From positions 1,240,001-1,304,000 of the forward strand of contig NZ_CP088261.1 in NCBI RefSeq assembly GCF_021117345.1: a stretch of 64,000 nt of DNA, read 5' to 3'. Under the pieces are notes generated by a model. The model saw only the letters and a list, made by a program, of their open reading frames with translations, had not been told where the DNA came from and did not search any database. The stretch comes from Microbacterium sp. cx-55. Lineage in GTDB: Bacteria > Actinomycetota > Actinomycetes > Actinomycetales > Microbacteriaceae. This document shows, piece after piece, positions 1 through 8,022 of this stretch; position 1 is the stretch's first letter, and each line of letters starts with the position of its first letter. A program made the translations under genes and the position numbers.

Positions 1-431
1 TCCGCATCATCGACATCGACCAGAACGGCGTCTTCTACGGAATGCGTGCTGTCCTTCCGGCCATGATCGCCGCTGGCGGCGGCTCGATCGTGAATATATC
101 CTCTCTGGCAGGAATGGCTCACAAGCCGGGCAGCCCGAACATCGGATATACCGGCGCAAAGTTCGCCGTTCGCGGCATGACCAAGGCGACCGCTGTCGAG
201 TACGCGAAGCACGGCGTGCGGGTGAACTCGGTGCATCCGGGTGCCATCCTCACCCCACTGAACAGGACCTGGGGCGAAGATGCGCTGGCCGGAGTAGCGG
301 CATCGATTCCGATCGGCCGCTTCGCCGAGCCAGAAGAAGTGTCGTTCGCGGTCCTGTTCCTCGCGTCCGACGAAGCACGCTACATCACCGGCGTCGAGCT
401 GATCGTCGACGGCGGCATTCTGGCTGCATAG
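1..431 (+). CDS. SDR-family oxidoreductase, 5' truncated by window edge
   Basis: This is the C-terminal part of a classical short-chain dehydrogenase/reductase, an NAD(P)-dependent oxidoreductase of unknown substrate. The open frame runs in from the window edge (first full codon at base 3) and ends with TAG at 429-431. Visible family features are the catalytic Ser strand (VNISSLAG), the active-site YTGAK (YxxxK), the VNSVHPGAI loop that covers the cofactor, and the VDGG C-terminal motif. The Rossmann glycine motif lies outside the window. A strong hairpin follows directly, so it is probably the last gene of its transcript and separate from the PEP synthase genes. Confidence 0.9.
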   Translation, partial: RIIDIDQNGVFYGMRAVLPAMIAAGGGSIVNISSLAGMAHKPGSPNIGYTGAKFAVRGMTKATAVEYAKHGVRVNSVHPGAILTPLNRTWGEDALAGVAASIPIGRFAEPEEVSFAVLFLASDEARYITGVELIVDGGILAA

Positions 432-438
432 CGGTGAA

Positions 439-478
439 CATGTGGGCCCGGAGACACGAGACCCTTCGGGCCCACATG
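439..478 (+). terminator. Hairpin terminator after the SDR gene
   Basis: A perfect 12-bp stem (CATGTGGGCCCG / CGGGCCCACATG) with a 16-nt loop begins 8 bases after the SDR stop. There is no long T-run, as is usual for actinobacterial terminators. It also argues against any start of the next gene before base 479. Confidence 0.75.
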
Positions 479-523
479 CAACGGATGCCTCGTAGACGGG
501 GCCACGACCAAAGGCGAGTGACA

Positions 524-1414
524 GTGGCCGATGTCATCGGTGGGACCTGGAATGATCCCTTCGACAAAGTAGGTAGCGAAGCGCCCGTGCAACAAGGCAC
601 CCATCTTGCCTCTCGCGCCGCGTACTTCGTGTCTGACAGCACCGGCATCACCGCCGAGACCCTGGGCAGCGCCCTGCTGGCGAACTTCCCGGGAGTCGTC
701 TTCCACCGCCACACCATTCCCTTCGTTGATTCGGTCAGTGGGGCGCGAAATCTCGTCGGCGACATCCAGCGCGCAGAACAGGCTGGTGTCGACCCCATTC
801 TCTTCACCACCGTCAAGGCCACCGAGATACTCCAGGTGCTGACCGCTTCAGGTGCGATCGTGATCGATCTTCTAGGTGGCCATCTCCGCGAGTTGGAGGC
901 GGCCCTGGGCAGCACCGCGTCGGAGCAGCTCGGTCAGTACCACGGCGTGGGTGACATGGAGCGGTACTTCGCACGCATGCGCGCGGTGGAGTACGCGATC
1001 GAGCACGATGACGGTCAAAGCATGCGGGCCCTTGACATCGCAGACGTGATTATCATTGCGCCTTCGCGGTGTGGCAAGACGCCCACAACGATGTATCTGG
1101 CACTCCAATACGGCCTGCTCGTGGCGAACTACCCGCTGACCGACGACGACTTCCCCTCCGACGGGCTGCCGAATACGGTGTCTCAGTACGTCGAGAAGTG
1201 CTTTGGTCTCACTACAACGCCGCTGCGCCTGAGTCAGGTGCGGCACGAGCGCCGTCCGAGCTCGACCTATGCAAGCCTCGCGCAATGCACCCTCGAGCTG
1301 CGGCGGGCGGAAGATCTGTACCGCCGCAATCGCGTGCCGTTCCTGAACTCCTCCACCAAATCTGTCGAAGAGATGTCGGCCGTGATCATGCAGTCCATGC
1401 GACTGCGCACCTGA
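524..1414 (+). CDS. ppsR: PEP synthase regulatory protein (bifunctional kinase/pyrophosphorylase, DUF299)
   Basis: Members of this family inactivate PEP synthase by ADP-dependent threonine phosphorylation and reactivate it by Pi-dependent phosphorolysis. The N-terminal signature [14 protein letters not shown] and the nucleotide-binding loop SRCGKTPTT near residue 181, followed by YLALQYG and ANYPLT, are diagnostic. The residues just before the loop are AP where E. coli-type proteins have GV, which is slightly unusual. I chose GTG 524 because an AAAGGCGAG ribosome site lies about 6 bases upstream; in-frame ATG 434 precedes the terminator hairpin and adds a low-complexity leader, and GTG 518 is also possible. 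ppsA, its expected target, starts 75 bases downstream, so the two are likely cotranscribed. Confidence 0.93.
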   Translation: MADVIGGTWNDPFDKVGSEAPVQQGTHLASRAAYFVSDSTGITAETLGSALLANFPGVVFHRHTIPFVDSVSGARNLVGDIQRAEQAGVDPILFTTVKATEILQVLTASGAIVIDLLGGHLRELEAALGSTASEQLGQYHGVGDMERYFARMRAVEYAIEHDDGQSMRALDIADVIIIAPSRCGKTPTTMYLALQYGLLVANYPLTDDDFPSDGLPNTVSQYVEKCFGLTTTPLRLSQVRHERRPSSTYASLAQCTLELRRAEDLYRRNRVPFLNSSTKSVEEMSAVIMQSMRLRT

Positions 1415-1488
1415 CGTGTCGACTCGCTGAACGACCGACACCCATCCATCTCCTCGCGCATACACCCCACACAGATCGGGTCACCAAA

Positions 1489-3861
1489 ATGACGAATACC
1501 CTCTGGTTCACCGAGATCGGCATGCACGACGTCGGCCAGGTCGGCGGCAAGAACGCCTCCCTCGGTGAAATGGTCTCGAACCTCTCCAACGCGGGCGTCA
1601 CCGTCCCCGGGGGTTTTGCCACGACCGCGGACGCCTACCGCGCCTTCCTCGCCGCCGACGGCCTGTCCGACCGGATCCGCGCGACAGTCGAGTCGCTCGA
1701 CGTGACCGATGTTGTGGAGCTCGCCCGAGTGGGCGCAAACGTGCGCGAGTGGATTGAGAATCAGCCCTTTTTGTCTGATTTCGAGGCAGATGTTCGTGAC
1801 GCGTATTGGACACTTGTGGGCAGGGAATCAGTAGGCGGGCCCGTGTCGTGGGCGGTGCGTTCCAGCGCGACGGCGGAAGATTTGCCTGATGCGTCTTTTG
1901 CAGGGCAGCAGGAGACGTTCCTAAACATCAGTGGGATCGAGAACATCCTCGCGGCAATCCGCAGCGTCTTCGCGTCGCTGTACAACGACCGAGCGATCGC
2001 TTACCGGGTGCATCACGGCTTCGACCATCATGATGTGGCCCTGTCGGCGGGAATCCAGCGAATGGTCCGGTCGGATGTCGGGGCCTCCGGTGTGCTGTTC
2101 ACCGTCGACACGGAGTCCGGGTTCGACCGGGCCGTGTTCATCACCAGCTCGTACGGGCTCGGGGAGGCGGTCGTGCAGGGTGCGGTGAACCCGGACGAGT
2201 ACTACGTGTACAAGCCGGCTCTCCGCGCCGGCAAGCCCGCGATTCTGAAGCGGTCGGTGGGGGAGAAGGCGCTGAAGATGGTCTACGCCACGGGAGCCGA
2301 GATCGGAAAGAGCACGGTCTTTGACGATGTGCCCGCCTCAGCACGTACCCGATTCAGCATCACCGACGCCGAGGTCGAGGAGCTCGGCCGGCAGGCGCTT
2401 GTGATCGAGGAGCACTATGGATGCCCGATGGATATCGAGTGGGGCAAAGACGGGATCGATGGGAAGCTGTACATCCTGCAGGCGCGCCCCGAGACGGTGG
2501 TCTCGCGTACGGACGGGAACGTGACCCGCCGGTTCGTGCTCGAAGAGGCGGGCACCGTGATCACGATCGGACGGGCGATCGGGCAGAAGATCGGCGCCGG
2601 CCCGGTGCGTGTGATGACCTCGCTCGCGCAGATGGATCAGTTCCACGAGGGCGACGTACTCGTCGCCGACATGACCGACCCTGACTGGGAGCCGATCATG
2701 AAGCTCGCATCGGCGATCGTCACCAACCGCGGCGGCCGCACCTGCCATGCCGCGATCATCGCGCGTGAGCTCGGCATCCCCGCCGTCGTTGGCACGGGCG
2801 ACGCCACCATTGGCCTGGCGAACGGGCGCGAGGTCACGGTCTCGTGCGCCGAAGGCGACAACGGGTTGGTGTACGAGGGGATCCTCGCCTTCGAGGAGGT
2901 CATCACCAAGCTTGACGAGATGCCCGAGAGCCCGACGAAGATCATGCTCAACGTCGGCACCCCCGACCAGGCGTTCGCGTTCTCGAAGCTGCCCAACAAA
3001 GGCGTCGGGCTTGCGCGCCTCGAGTTCGTGATCAACCGGCAGATCGGCATCCACCCGCGCGCGCTGCTCGATTTCGACACCCTCGAGCCCGCCCTGAGGG
3101 CCGAGATCGCCGAACGGATCGCCGCCTACCCGTCACCTCGTGACTACTTCGTGCAGCGCGTGGCCGAGGGTATTTCGATGCTCGGTGCCGCGTTTGCCCC
3201 CGAGAAGGTGATCGTGCGTCTGAGCGACTTCAAGTCGAACGAGTACGCGAACCTGATCGGCGGCGACCTCTACGAGCCGCATGAGGAGAACCCGATGCTG
3301 GGTTATCGCGGGGCTTCCCGATATATCTCCACCGACTTTCGGGAGTGCTTCGATATGGAGTGCGAGGCTCTGAAGTTCGTGCGCGACGAGATGGGACTCA
3401 CCAACGTCGAGATCATGGTTCCCTTCGTCCGCACCGTCGGTGAAGCGCGCGCGGTGATCAAACTGCTTGCCGAGAACGGCCTGCGCCGTGGCGAGAACGG
3501 ACTACGCGTGATCATGATGTGCGAACTGCCTTCGAACGCTCTTCTAGCCGATGAGTTCTTGGAGTACTTTGACGGCTTCTCGATCGGTTCCAACGACATG
3601 ACCCAGCTCACCCTTGGCCTCGACCGGGACTCTGGCCTGGTCGCCGCGACCTTCGACGAACGCCACCCCGCCGTCCTGAAGATGCTCTCCATGGCCATCA
3701 CCGCGTGTCGGAAGGCTGGGAAATACGTCGGCATCTGCGGTCAAGGACCTAGCGACCACCCCGACCTCGCCGAATGGCTCGTCGGCCAAGGCATCGAATC
3801 CATATCCCTCAACCCTGACACCGTCGTCGAGACTTGGCTGCGCCTCTCACAGACTGGCTGA
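1489..3861 (+). CDS. ppsA: Phosphoenolpyruvate synthase
   Basis: This enzyme (EC 2.7.9.2) makes PEP, AMP and Pi from pyruvate, ATP and water, feeding gluconeogenesis from three-carbon substrates. It is 790 aa, a normal full length. Domain order is an N-terminal PPDK/PEP-synthase ATP-grasp domain (GGKNASLGE near the start, [20 protein letters not shown]), a central phosphohistidine domain with [20 protein letters not shown] (phosphoryl-carrier His420), and a C-terminal PEP-utilising TIM barrel ([31 protein letters not shown], containing the catalytic Cys). ATG 1489 fits the family N-terminus ([20 protein letters not shown]). Its upstream neighbour ppsR should control it post-translationally. 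Confidence 0.96.
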   Translation: MTNTLWFTEIGMHDVGQVGGKNASLGEMVSNLSNAGVTVPGGFATTADAYRAFLAADGLSDRIRATVESLDVTDVVELARVGANVREWIENQPFLSDFEADVRDAYWTLVGRESVGGPVSWAVRSSATAEDLPDASFAGQQETFLNISGIENILAAIRSVFASLYNDRAIAYRVHHGFDHHDVALSAGIQRMVRSDVGASGVLFTVDTESGFDRAVFITSSYGLGEAVVQGAVNPDEYYVYKPALRAGKPAILKRSVGEKALKMVYATGAEIGKSTVFDDVPASARTRFSITDAEVEELGRQALVIEEHYGCPMDIEWGKDGIDGKLYILQARPETVVSRTDGNVTRRFVLEEAGTVITIGRAIGQKIGAGPVRVMTSLAQMDQFHEGDVLVADMTDPDWEPIMKLASAIVTNRGGRTCHAAIIARELGIPAVVGTGDATIGLANGREVTVSCAEGDNGLVYEGILAFEEVITKLDEMPESPTKIMLNVGTPDQAFAFSKLPNKGVGLARLEFVINRQIGIHPRALLDFDTLEPALRAEIAERIAAYPSPRDYFVQRVAEGISMLGAAFAPEKVIVRLSDFKSNEYANLIGGDLYEPHEENPMLGYRGASRYISTDFRECFDMECEALKFVRDEMGLTNVEIMVPFVRTVGEARAVIKLLAENGLRRGENGLRVIMMCELPSNALLADEFLEYFDGFSIGSNDMTQLTLGLDRDSGLVAATFDERHPAVLKMLSMAITACRKAGKYVGICGQGPSDHPDLAEWLVGQGIESISLNPDTVVETWLRLSQTG

Positions 3862-3972
3862 GCCCTTCGGCGAAGTCGAACTGGCACGACTACAGATCTC
3901 GTCCGACATCTCGCTCACGAGCTTTGGGATATTGGTCGAACGTGGGCGAGAAGAGCTGAGACAACTAGCTCT

Positions 3973-4390
3973 ATGAGAAGGCCGCCGCCTCTCGACACGC
4001 ACGCCCACTTGTCGCCTGAAACAGAAGGCCATGCCATACGAAGTCTTGGCCATTCGTCTTCGCAGTGACCCGCTCCACGGATGAGTTCGCCCAGGTGTCG
4101 AGTCGACGCGACGCACTTCCAGGTCCTGCGCGAGCTTCATCGCACGCCCGTTCAAGGGGTCATTCTTCACTGGTGGACCGGGTCACCCGAGCTCCCAGAC
4201 GAAGCTGTACGCCTGGGATGCTACTTCTCCGTGCCCCCGGCCATGATGTCCTTAACAGAGACATTGAAGCTAATCCCGCTCGATCGAATAGTTCCAGAAA
4301 CTGACCATTCCTACAGAGACCGTCTGAGCCCCGGGGTGAAGAAGCTTGGCGGGGTCGACGAGGTGGAGCGACGCATCGCGAACTTCCATG
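3973..4390 (+). pseudogene. TatD-family hydrolase remnant (QatD-like)
   Basis: Starting at ATG 3973, the frame reads RRPPPLDTHAHLSPE, a TatD metal-site start with HxH (THAH). It then shifts frame (FVFAVTRSTDEFAQVSSRRDAL continues around 4050-4115) and, after an apparent internal deletion, resumes as GVILHWWTGSPE, LGCYFSVPPAMM, and IPLDRIVPETDHSYGDR-like residues (DHSYRDR here) up to FHG near 4385. These match the ILHWF-TG / LGCYFS / PLDR-TETD signature of the TatD nucleases found in Qat anti-phage systems and in stand-alone actinobacterial homologues. With frameshift, deletion and no stop before the next relic, it is not functional. No qatA, qatB or qatC partner is present. Confidence 0.7.
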
Positions 4391-4984
4391 GCCGGCAGCC
4401 GGAGCTGCTCCTGTGTCGGGACGTGTCTGGCGCTGTGCTTGGCCTGGCAGGGTTTGGTCGGATCGAACGCGCAACGGCGATGCGGGCACTCGGGTTTGGG
4501 ATGGAGGTGCTGTTTTCGCCGAGGCCCCCGGGGGAACGTGTCGTCAGCGATGACGAACTGGGCGAGTTGGCAGGCAAGGTCCGGCAGGTTCCGCGGGACA
4601 ACCTCGTCGAGCAGAGCGAGCTTCTCTCGATCCACGCGCCTTTGTCCGAACAGGCTGTCCACCTCGTCGACGCGGATGTATTTCGTCGGATGAAGGACGA
4701 GACGATTCATCAACACCGCCCGCGGAATAATCGATGACGAGGCGGCACTCGTGGACGCGCTTCGTAGCGGCGTGATTGCAGGGGCGGGTTTGGATGTGCA
4801 CGAGAATGAACCGCAACTGGCCCCGGGGCTGGCTCTGCTGCCGAACACCGTGCTGTTGCCACACGTGGGAAGCGCCACGATTACTGTCCGTGCCGAAATG
4901 GCGCGCCTGAGCGCCCTCAACGCCGTTGACGTGGCCGCCGGCCACAGGCCATTGCACGAAGCGAATCCTGAAGTCAGACCGTAA
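4391..4984 (+). pseudogene. D-isomer-specific 2-hydroxyacid dehydrogenase remnant, fused to the TatD relic
   Basis: In the same open frame as the TatD relic the protein becomes the NAD-binding half of a glyoxylate/hydroxypyruvate-reductase-type enzyme: VLGLAGFGRIERATAMRALGF (Rossmann motif; the usual GxGxxG third glycine is Glu), then LLSIHAPLSEQAVHLVDADVFRRMK. A one-base-type frameshift near 4700 interrupts it. The other frame continues INTARGIIDDEAALVDALRSGVIAGAGLDVHENEP and LLPHVGSATI (catalytic His) to TAA at 4982-4984. The N-terminal substrate domain is gone. Glycerate kinase follows, so it may once have fed a glyoxylate/hydroxypyruvate to glycerate route. Confidence 0.8.
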
Positions 4985-5218
4985 GCATGCCCACCCTCCT
5001 TCTCGCAGACGTTCGCGGGCTTTCCGGCGGTCGAGCTCATCATCGTGCACACGGATCTCAAGGCCCTCGCGGTGGCTCAGGTCTCGCGAGCACGCGCCTC
5101 CGACTACACCAACGTGGGTCTTGCGCGCCGGCGGCAGACTCGGGAACAAAATCGCCTCGCCGTCACCCTCCTCGATCCCGGCCCCCGCTCGAGGAGCCCG
5201 CGCAGCCGAGGCGACGTC

Positions 5219-6340
5219 GTGACGCGGGTTGTGCTGGCGCCCGACAGCTTCAAGGGCACGATCATGGCGGCGGCCCTCGCAGCGGCCCTCGCATCGGGCT
5301 GGGCCGACGTCGACACAGCCGCGGATTTCGTACACCGCTCGATGGCAGACGGCGGTGAGGGAACGGTCGCAGCCTTCGCCGCGGCAGTGCCGGGAGCTCG
5401 ACGCATCGCGGTCACAGTCGAGGGACCTGCCGGTGCCGCGATCGAGACGGCCTTTTGCTGCTCCTGCCCGCGACCTCCGGGGTGCCCGGCGGCACCTCCG
5501 TGATCGACATCGCCTCGACCTCCGGCATCGAACTGCTCGACGAACTCCGCCTCTGGGATGCCGACAGGACAGGCTTCGGCCAGACAATCCTCGCCGCGCT
5601 CGAACACGGGATTTCACGTCTCGTTGTGGGAATAGGATCGAGCGGCTCGACCGACGGCGACAACGGCATGCTGTCTGCGCTGGGCGCGCGATTCCTGAAT
5701 GCGGTGGGCAAACCCGTCGCCCGCGGGGCTCGCGGACTCAACGACATCGCCTCCGTCGACTCGACCTCGCGGATCTCCGGGCGGCGCCCGATGTGCTCGT
5801 CCTCACTGACGTCACGATCCCCTCATCGGACCCCGCGGTGCCGCCGCAGTCTTCGGTTCGCAGAAAGGGCCGAACTCGGTTGCCGACATCACGCGGGTTG
5901 ACAGCGGTCTCCAGCGTCTTGCCGACGTGCTCGGTCTCGACGCGACTCAATCGGGAACGGGGGCGGCCGGGGGCCCCGGAGGAGCCCTCGACGTCTGGGG
6001 CGGCGTGCTGGCTCCAGGCGCCACCGAGGGCGCAGAGCTTATCGGAGTGGCCGACGCCATAGCCGATGCCGACGTAGTGATCACGGGGGAAGGCTCATAC
6101 GACGGACAGTCCAACGACGGCAAGGTTCCGTCGTTCCTCGCCGGACTTGCCGCCGACGCCGGCGCCCGAGCGATGCTCGCGGCCGGTCTCATCACCTCGG
6201 AAGCAGACCTGAGCCTGTTCGCCGCATCCGCTTCGCTCACCGATCTCGCCGGATCCTCCGACGCCGCACTCGCCGAGCCCGCGTGCTGGTCACGCGTGGC
6301 CGGCGCGGAACTCGCGCGGTCCGCCGCTCGCCAGAACTAG
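5219..6340 (+). pseudogene. Glycerate kinase pseudogene (three frameshifts)
   Basis: From GTG 5219 the frame reads RVVLAPDSFKGTIMAAALAAAL and MADGGEGT, the N-terminus of the GlxK/GckA-type glycerate 2-kinase family. Near 5452 it must shift frame to continue LLLPATSGVPGGTSVIDIAST. Near 5755, where TCGAC is tandemly duplicated, it shifts again (DLADLRAAPDVLVLTDVT). Near 5817 it shifts a third time (PLIGPRGAAAVFGSQKG, then ITGEGSYDGQS with the typical GEGS-D motif) to TAG at 6338-6340. Each shift moves the frame by -1, so the original frame is regained. The total length fits the roughly 370-aa family. True decay is likely, but three sequencing indels cannot be excluded. Confidence 0.85.
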
Positions 6341-6524
6341 CTGCCACGCGTCCGTCACGACGCTGCGGACGGATCAACGTCGGCCGACTGAACGTTTCCG
6401 CCCGAGATGACCGGGGACGCCGCCAATCCACGCGTAGTCGGCGGCGACGAGGGCGACATTCCCGGGCGCGGGTGGCGGCTTTCCCGCATGCCTATGACCC
6501 TCCGCAGATCTGCCGACAGCCCAT

Positions 6525-6544
6525 AACCCACCGTACGGTGGGTT
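6525..6544. promoter_or_regulatory. 20-bp perfect palindrome upstream of the MFS gene (candidate TetR operator)
   Basis: A perfect palindrome with half-site AACCCACCGT (centre 6534/6535) lies about 73 bases before the MFS start. Its size and symmetry fit a TetR-family operator. The TetR gene at 10593-11267, on the far side of the GH3 gene, is the obvious candidate to bind it; this pairing is inferred. The rest of 6341-6617 shows no other clear element apart from the MFS ribosome site. Confidence 0.6.
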
Positions 6545-6617
6545 TCAGTGTTAGCATGCTGCGTACGTCACCGCACCGCCGGGGTTCCGCCCAGGCGCGC
6601 GATCAAGGAGGATCGAT

Positions 6618-7913
6618 ATGGAAAAACCCCCCAGTTCACAGCCGCTCGGCGATATGCCAGCATTCCCTCTGGACAAAATGCCAGAGACCTCATCTGTCCC
6701 CGCGGGCGCCAAGCAGTCGGTGTATCCGATGGTCGCGATTCCGGTTGCGATGCTCGGGCTCATCGTCGCATTGCTGCCGCCCCTGCTCGTCACGATGGCA
6801 TTGCGCTTGCGCGAGATGGACGCGGACGCGGTCACCGGCAATCTGAGCCTCGTCCTCGGGATCGGGGCGTTCTTTGCTTTCGTGGCAAACCCGATCGGGG
6901 GTCGCTTGTCCGACCGGTCGATGAGCAGGTTTGGTATGCGGAAGCCGTGGATCGTGCTCGGAGGAGCGATCGGCTACATCGGAATCGTGATCATCACGTT
7001 CTCGCCCAACGTGGGCTTTTTGATTCTTGGTTGGTCGATCACGTCGGTGGGGTTCAACTTCGCTCTCGCGGCCCTCATTGCGATGCTGCCTGACCAGATT
7101 CGCCCGAGTCGGCGTGGTCGGGTCGCATCCTTTGTCAGTCTCGCTCAGAATCTCGCGCCGGTAGGGGCGACGTATATTGTCCAGCTCTTCCCGATGGGCC
7201 TGGCTCAGAGCCTTGTGCCGAGTGCGCTCGGTCTTGTTCTGGTGTTCGTGATGATCGCTGGAGTGAAGGATCGCAGACGGACTGAACCACCCAAGGAGTC
7301 GCTGGACCTGAAGACAGTGTTCGGCTCGTTCGTTTTCAATCCGAGGAAGTTCCCGGACCTCGGCTGGGCGTGGTTGACGCGGTTCTTCCTCGTGGTCGCT
7401 CAAGCCACCGCGTTGGGATATTTGGTGCTGTTTCTCATCGACCATCTCGGTGTATCGCCCGCTGACGCTCCGAACTTGGTGTTCCAGGCAACCTTGGCGA
7501 ACGCGGTCGGGATTCTTCTCACGACGACAGTGCTCGGGTGGCTTTCTGACAAGCTTGGGCGACGCAAGCCCTTCGTCGTTGCGTCGGCTCTTATCGCAGT
7601 CGTCGGTCTGACGATCATGGCGTTCGCGCCGGACTTCACTTGGGTGCTGGCGGGTCAATTGATCCTCGGCGGGGGGATGGGCGCGTTCTTCGCGGTCGAT
7701 CTTGCGTTGATTTCCGACGTTCTCCCGAGTGAGGAGGACAGCGGTAAAGATCTTGGTGTTGTGAACATCGCCCAGGCGCTTCCCCAGTCCCTGGTTCCGA
7801 TTGCTGCTCCGGGGGTCGTGGCGGCGTTCGGGTATCCCGGTCTGTTCCTGGGAGGGGCGTTCTTCGGTGTCCTCGGCGCGCTGGCTGTGCTTCGCGTCAA
7901 GAAGGTCCGCTGA
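6618..7913 (+). CDS. MFS transporter, probably for a glycoside or sugar
   Basis: This 431-aa integral membrane protein has about 12 predicted hydrophobic segments. A loop between early helices reads GGRLSDRSMSRFGMRKPW, the major facilitator signature (GxLaDrxGrrkp), and the duplicate loop in the second half reads LSDKLGRRKPF. The start is supported by AAGGAGG eight bases upstream. A polar N-terminal tail of about 35 residues precedes the first helix. A GH3 glycosidase follows, so uptake of a glycoside that the GH3 enzyme cleaves inside the cell is the likely role. Substrate specificity cannot be read from the sequence. Confidence 0.85.
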   Translation: MEKPPSSQPLGDMPAFPLDKMPETSSVPAGAKQSVYPMVAIPVAMLGLIVALLPPLLVTMALRLREMDADAVTGNLSLVLGIGAFFAFVANPIGGRLSDRSMSRFGMRKPWIVLGGAIGYIGIVIITFSPNVGFLILGWSITSVGFNFALAALIAMLPDQIRPSRRGRVASFVSLAQNLAPVGATYIVQLFPMGLAQSLVPSALGLVLVFVMIAGVKDRRRTEPPKESLDLKTVFGSFVFNPRKFPDLGWAWLTRFFLVVAQATALGYLVLFLIDHLGVSPADAPNLVFQATLANAVGILLTTTVLGWLSDKLGRRKPFVVASALIAVVGLTIMAFAPDFTWVLAGQLILGGGMGAFFAVDLALISDVLPSEEDSGKDLGVVNIAQALPQSLVPIAAPGVVAAFGYPGLFLGGAFFGVLGALAVLRVKKVR

Positions 7914-7940
7914 ACCAAGACGATTGCCCAAGAAGATGCA

Positions 7941-7970
7941 GACGGGCGGACGGATAGTCGTCCGCCCGTC
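7941..7970 (+). terminator. Hairpin between MFS and GH3 genes
   Basis: A perfect 11-bp stem (GACGGGCGGAC / GTCCGCCCGTC) with an 8-nt loop starts 27 bases after the MFS stop and is followed by a short CCTTTTA tract. It may terminate or attenuate transcription between transporter and glycosidase. It also shows that the in-frame ATG at 7936 is not a good start for the GH3 gene. Confidence 0.65.
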
Positions 7971-8022
7971 GTGGACGACCTTTTACTCGTCACCATTCAA
8001 GAAACTAGTTAGGAATCAGCAA

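Noticed and set aside
1069..1488. Upstream extension of the ppsA frame overlapping ppsR
   Set aside because: The extra 140 residues are out-of-frame ppsR sequence with no family match; the true PEP synthase N-terminus begins at ATG 1489.
3973..4390. Qat anti-phage defence system
   Set aside because: Only a broken TatD relic is present; no QatA ATPase, QatB or QatC is nearby.
6690..7931. 413-aa minus-strand frame over the MFS gene
   Set aside because: Extremely charged antisense translation of a membrane protein; no ribosome site.
7936..8022. ATG 7936 as start of the GH3 gene
   Set aside because: It falls at the foot of a terminator hairpin, has no ribosome site and adds residues absent from the family.
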